From contig WRCC01000001.1 of the NCBI GenBank assembly GCA_009784235.1, forward strand, positions 113,506 through 177,505: a DNA stretch of 64,000 nucleotides. The letters are read 5' to 3'. A model generated the notes under the pieces. That model was not told the origin of the DNA and did not search any database. It worked only from the letters and a program-made list of their open reading frames with translations. Numbering within the stretch: the first letter of the stretch is position 1; the number at the start of each line of letters is the position of its first letter. A program made the translations under genes and the position numbers. Positions 62,071 through 64,000 of this stretch are shown piece by piece. The stretch comes from Alphaproteobacteria bacterium (GTDB taxonomy: Bacteria; Pseudomonadota; Alphaproteobacteria; Rs-D84).

Positions 62071-62190
62071 ATGGTCGGGGAAACAGGATTCCCTTGGCGC
62101 TTTGCGCCTGCGGGGCATTCGTTCATGCAAACCTGTCGGTTTGCTGCGCTCGCGTGCCCGCTCGCTGACTCATTGTCGAACCTGCAGGTT
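62071..62190. pseudogene. Partial copy of tRNA-Pro 3' end interrupted by palindrome-rich insert
   Basis: tggtcggggaaacaggattc identical to 62243-62262, then ~85 bp insert, then cgaacctgc resumes the T-arm sequence. Confidence 0.6.
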
Positions 62191-62205
62191 CTCATGAATC
62201 TATCG

Positions 62206-62248
62206 CGACCAGATTAAAAATACCGCAGGGGTATTTTAAATCTGGTCG
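62206..62248. promoter_or_regulatory. Inverted repeat overlapping the tRNA-Pro 3' end
   Basis: gaccagattaaaaatacc / ggtattttaaatctggtc, 18-bp arms with one mismatch. Confidence 0.65.
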
Positions 62249-62319
62249 GGGAAACAGGATTCGAACCTGCGACATCTTGCTCCCAAAGCAAGCACTCTAC
62301 CAGACTGAGCTATTCCCCG
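62243..62319 (-). tRNA. tRNA-Pro (anticodon TGG), CCA encoded
   Basis: Minus: cggggaatagctcagtctggtagagtgcttgctTGGgagcaagatgtcgcaggttcgaatcctgtttccccgaCCA. Confidence 0.95.
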
Positions 62320-62434
62320 AAACTGGCAGATTATAACATCTTGTTATAAAAATGCAAATGTTATTTATTGGGCCACGGCGGCCAGAAAAGTCAAAAATTT
62401 GCAATATTCGAATAATTTTGATATAAATTGCGGC

Positions 62435-63181
62435 ATGATAAAATTCTTTGGAAACCAATTACCAAAAGACCGATGTAATCGCACAGCAAATCGTGCCATT
62501 GACGTTGGCATGTCCGAAATAGAACACGTATCGGCGGCCATAAAGTCGTTGGACGCAATTGCAAAATCCGTCGGCAAGACTTTCATGGATACCGTCAATG
62601 TACGACAAGGCCACACTGCGACGGCCGTCTATGCGTATAAGTTTGACTTTCTGTCCCGGGTGGCGGACGGAATTGTCACGACTAATCCCGATTTACTGCT
62701 CTGTATCCGGACTGCAGATTGCGCGCCAGTATTATTCCAAGATAAACGAAATGGCGTAATTGGCGCGGCACATGCTGGGTGGCGCGGCGCTTTGTCTGGG
62801 ATATTGGAAAATACCGTGCGCCTTATGCTGGAATACGGTGCACGGACGGGTGATATTCGCGCATTTATCGGACCGCTATTGGTCCAAGGCAGCTTTGAAT
62901 GCAAAGATAACATGCGTACATCGTTCATCAACCAAGATAAAAATTTTGCACGATTTTTCGAAATTGGTGATGATACGACAATTCACTTTGATTTTCCAAA
63001 TTTTGTAAAATATAAATTGGAATCCAGCGGAATATCAAATATAACCTGGGGCGATATATATAAAGCGCGCAATCAAAATCCCATCGATACATATAATTCA
63101 CCAGAATATCACAGTTATCGCCGTGCCCAGCATCAGATGATATCGGACACTGGGCGAAATTGTTCTGTAATATCAATATAA
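62435..63181 (+). CDS. YlmD/YfiH/PgeF-family multicopper polyphenol oxidase-like protein
   Basis: 'VRQGHTATAVY...GIVTTNPDLLLCIRTADCAPVLFQDKRNGVIGAAHAGWRGALSGI...SYRRAQ'. Confidence 0.9.
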   Translation: MIKFFGNQLPKDRCNRTANRAIDVGMSEIEHVSAAIKSLDAIAKSVGKTFMDTVNVRQGHTATAVYAYKFDFLSRVADGIVTTNPDLLLCIRTADCAPVLFQDKRNGVIGAAHAGWRGALSGILENTVRLMLEYGARTGDIRAFIGPLLVQGSFECKDNMRTSFINQDKNFARFFEIGDDTTIHFDFPNFVKYKLESSGISNITWGDIYKARNQNPIDTYNSPEYHSYRRAQHQMISDTGRNCSVISI

Positions 63182-63195
63182 GGATGAAAAATACA

Positions 63196-63720
63196 ATGAA
63201 CACAATTAACGATATAATCAAATTCAATGAACAATTTGTTGCAGATAAAAAATATATTCCATATGCCCAGGAACGCGGATTGCCGCGGAAACAATTGGCC
63301 GTGCTGACGTGTATGGATACCCGCCTTGTCGAATTATTGCCCGCGGCACTGGATTTGCACAATGGCGATGCGAAAATTATCAAAAATGCCGGCGGATGTG
63401 TTTTGCACCCATGTGGCAGCGTAATGCGCAGCTTGCTGGTCGCGGTGCATGCATTGGGCGTGCGCGATATAATGGTTGTCGGGCATACAGATTGCGGAAT
63501 GGAAAAATTGGATGTGCCGGCACTGTCTGAAAAAATGAAATCGGTTGGCGTATGCCCGGATTCTGATGTCGGAACTTGGCTGTGCGGGTTCGAAGACGGC
63601 ACAGATTCTGTCAGCAAAAGCGTAGATATTATCAAGACCCATTCCTTGATGCCAGACTATGTATCCGTTCGCGGATTTATTATGGATATAAACACAGGTG
63701 CGTTATCCGAAATTAATTAA
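63196..63720 (+). CDS. Beta-class carbonic anhydrase-like protein
   Basis: 'LAVLTCMDTRLVELLPAALDLHNGDAKIIKNAGG...MVVGHTDCGM'. Confidence 0.9.
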   Translation: MNTINDIIKFNEQFVADKKYIPYAQERGLPRKQLAVLTCMDTRLVELLPAALDLHNGDAKIIKNAGGCVLHPCGSVMRSLLVAVHALGVRDIMVVGHTDCGMEKLDVPALSEKMKSVGVCPDSDVGTWLCGFEDGTDSVSKSVDIIKTHSLMPDYVSVRGFIMDINTGALSEIN

Positions 63721-63785
63721 ATATTTTTTGTAACCTTTTGATGTGCCCACACGTATATATGTGTGTACAACCAAAAGGAAGAAAA

Positions 63786-64000
63786 ATGAAAAAAATAATA
63801 ATCAGCTCTATGGCAATAATCTTGATGGCGGGCGCCGCGAATGCAATGCCGTGCAAGCATACTAAACATGCCCCAGCGCCACACCATAAACCCGGCGTAG
63901 TCGCCCTGCACGCCGGACCGCGCCCAGTTGCACGACCGGCGGTTGCCCCGCGCAGCACGGTTGTCGTCGTAAAAAACAATCATCAAAAACATAATAATTG
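63786..64000 (+). CDS. Small secreted His/Pro-rich protein (truncated by window end)
   Basis: Manual translation MKKIIISSMAIILMAGAANAMPCKHTKHAPAPHHKPGVVALHAGPRPVARPAVAPRSTVVVVKNNHQKHNN...; SD aaaggaag. Confidence 0.65.
   Translation, partial: MKKIIISSMAIILMAGAANAMPCKHTKHAPAPHHKPGVVALHAGPRPVARPAVAPRSTVVVVKNNHQKHNN

Overview
64 kb chromosomal segment of an alphaproteobacterium (inferred from a DUF2155 protein, a TrcR/DUF1013 regulator and an AddA-type helicase). Most of it is housekeeping: tsaD, rimM-trmD-rplS, dnaK, pfkA, prfB, murA, obg, tkt, rnhA, rlmE, ffh, uvrA, pyrF, addA, nagZ, rpoD, cysS, dus, ftsB, tRNA-Arg and tRNA-Pro. I also recognise a 4.5S SRP RNA at about 13.92-14.0 kb that is absent from the ORF track. 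The clear accessory element is a complete, compact Microviridae (gokushovirus-like) prophage at about 8136-12499. It is bounded by a 23-bp perfect direct repeat with the architecture of a XerC/XerD dif site (GCGCATAA-TATATA-TTATG). It encodes VP1 (capsid), VP3-like, VP2 (pilot), a 41-aa basic J/VP8-like protein missed by the ORF track, VP4 (Rep) and an unassigned 106-aa ORF. The spacing between repeats is 4341 bp. A 25-bp-arm perfect palindrome lies immediately outside the right dif junction. Other notable items: a 1366-aa secreted Cys-rich protein whose 11 repeats form a duplicated four-unit (A-B-C-D) super-repeat; an unassigned structured RNA candidate with its own promoter and terminator (34.8-35.0 kb, minus strand); the RF2 programmed +1 frameshift; an apparently split AddA; a disrupted tRNA-Pro 3'-end copy; and a dispersed intergenic 'TCATTGCGAG...GAAGCAATCCAG' repeat family. 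No CRISPR array, transposase or rRNA was seen. All calls are from reading the sequence; no database search was run.
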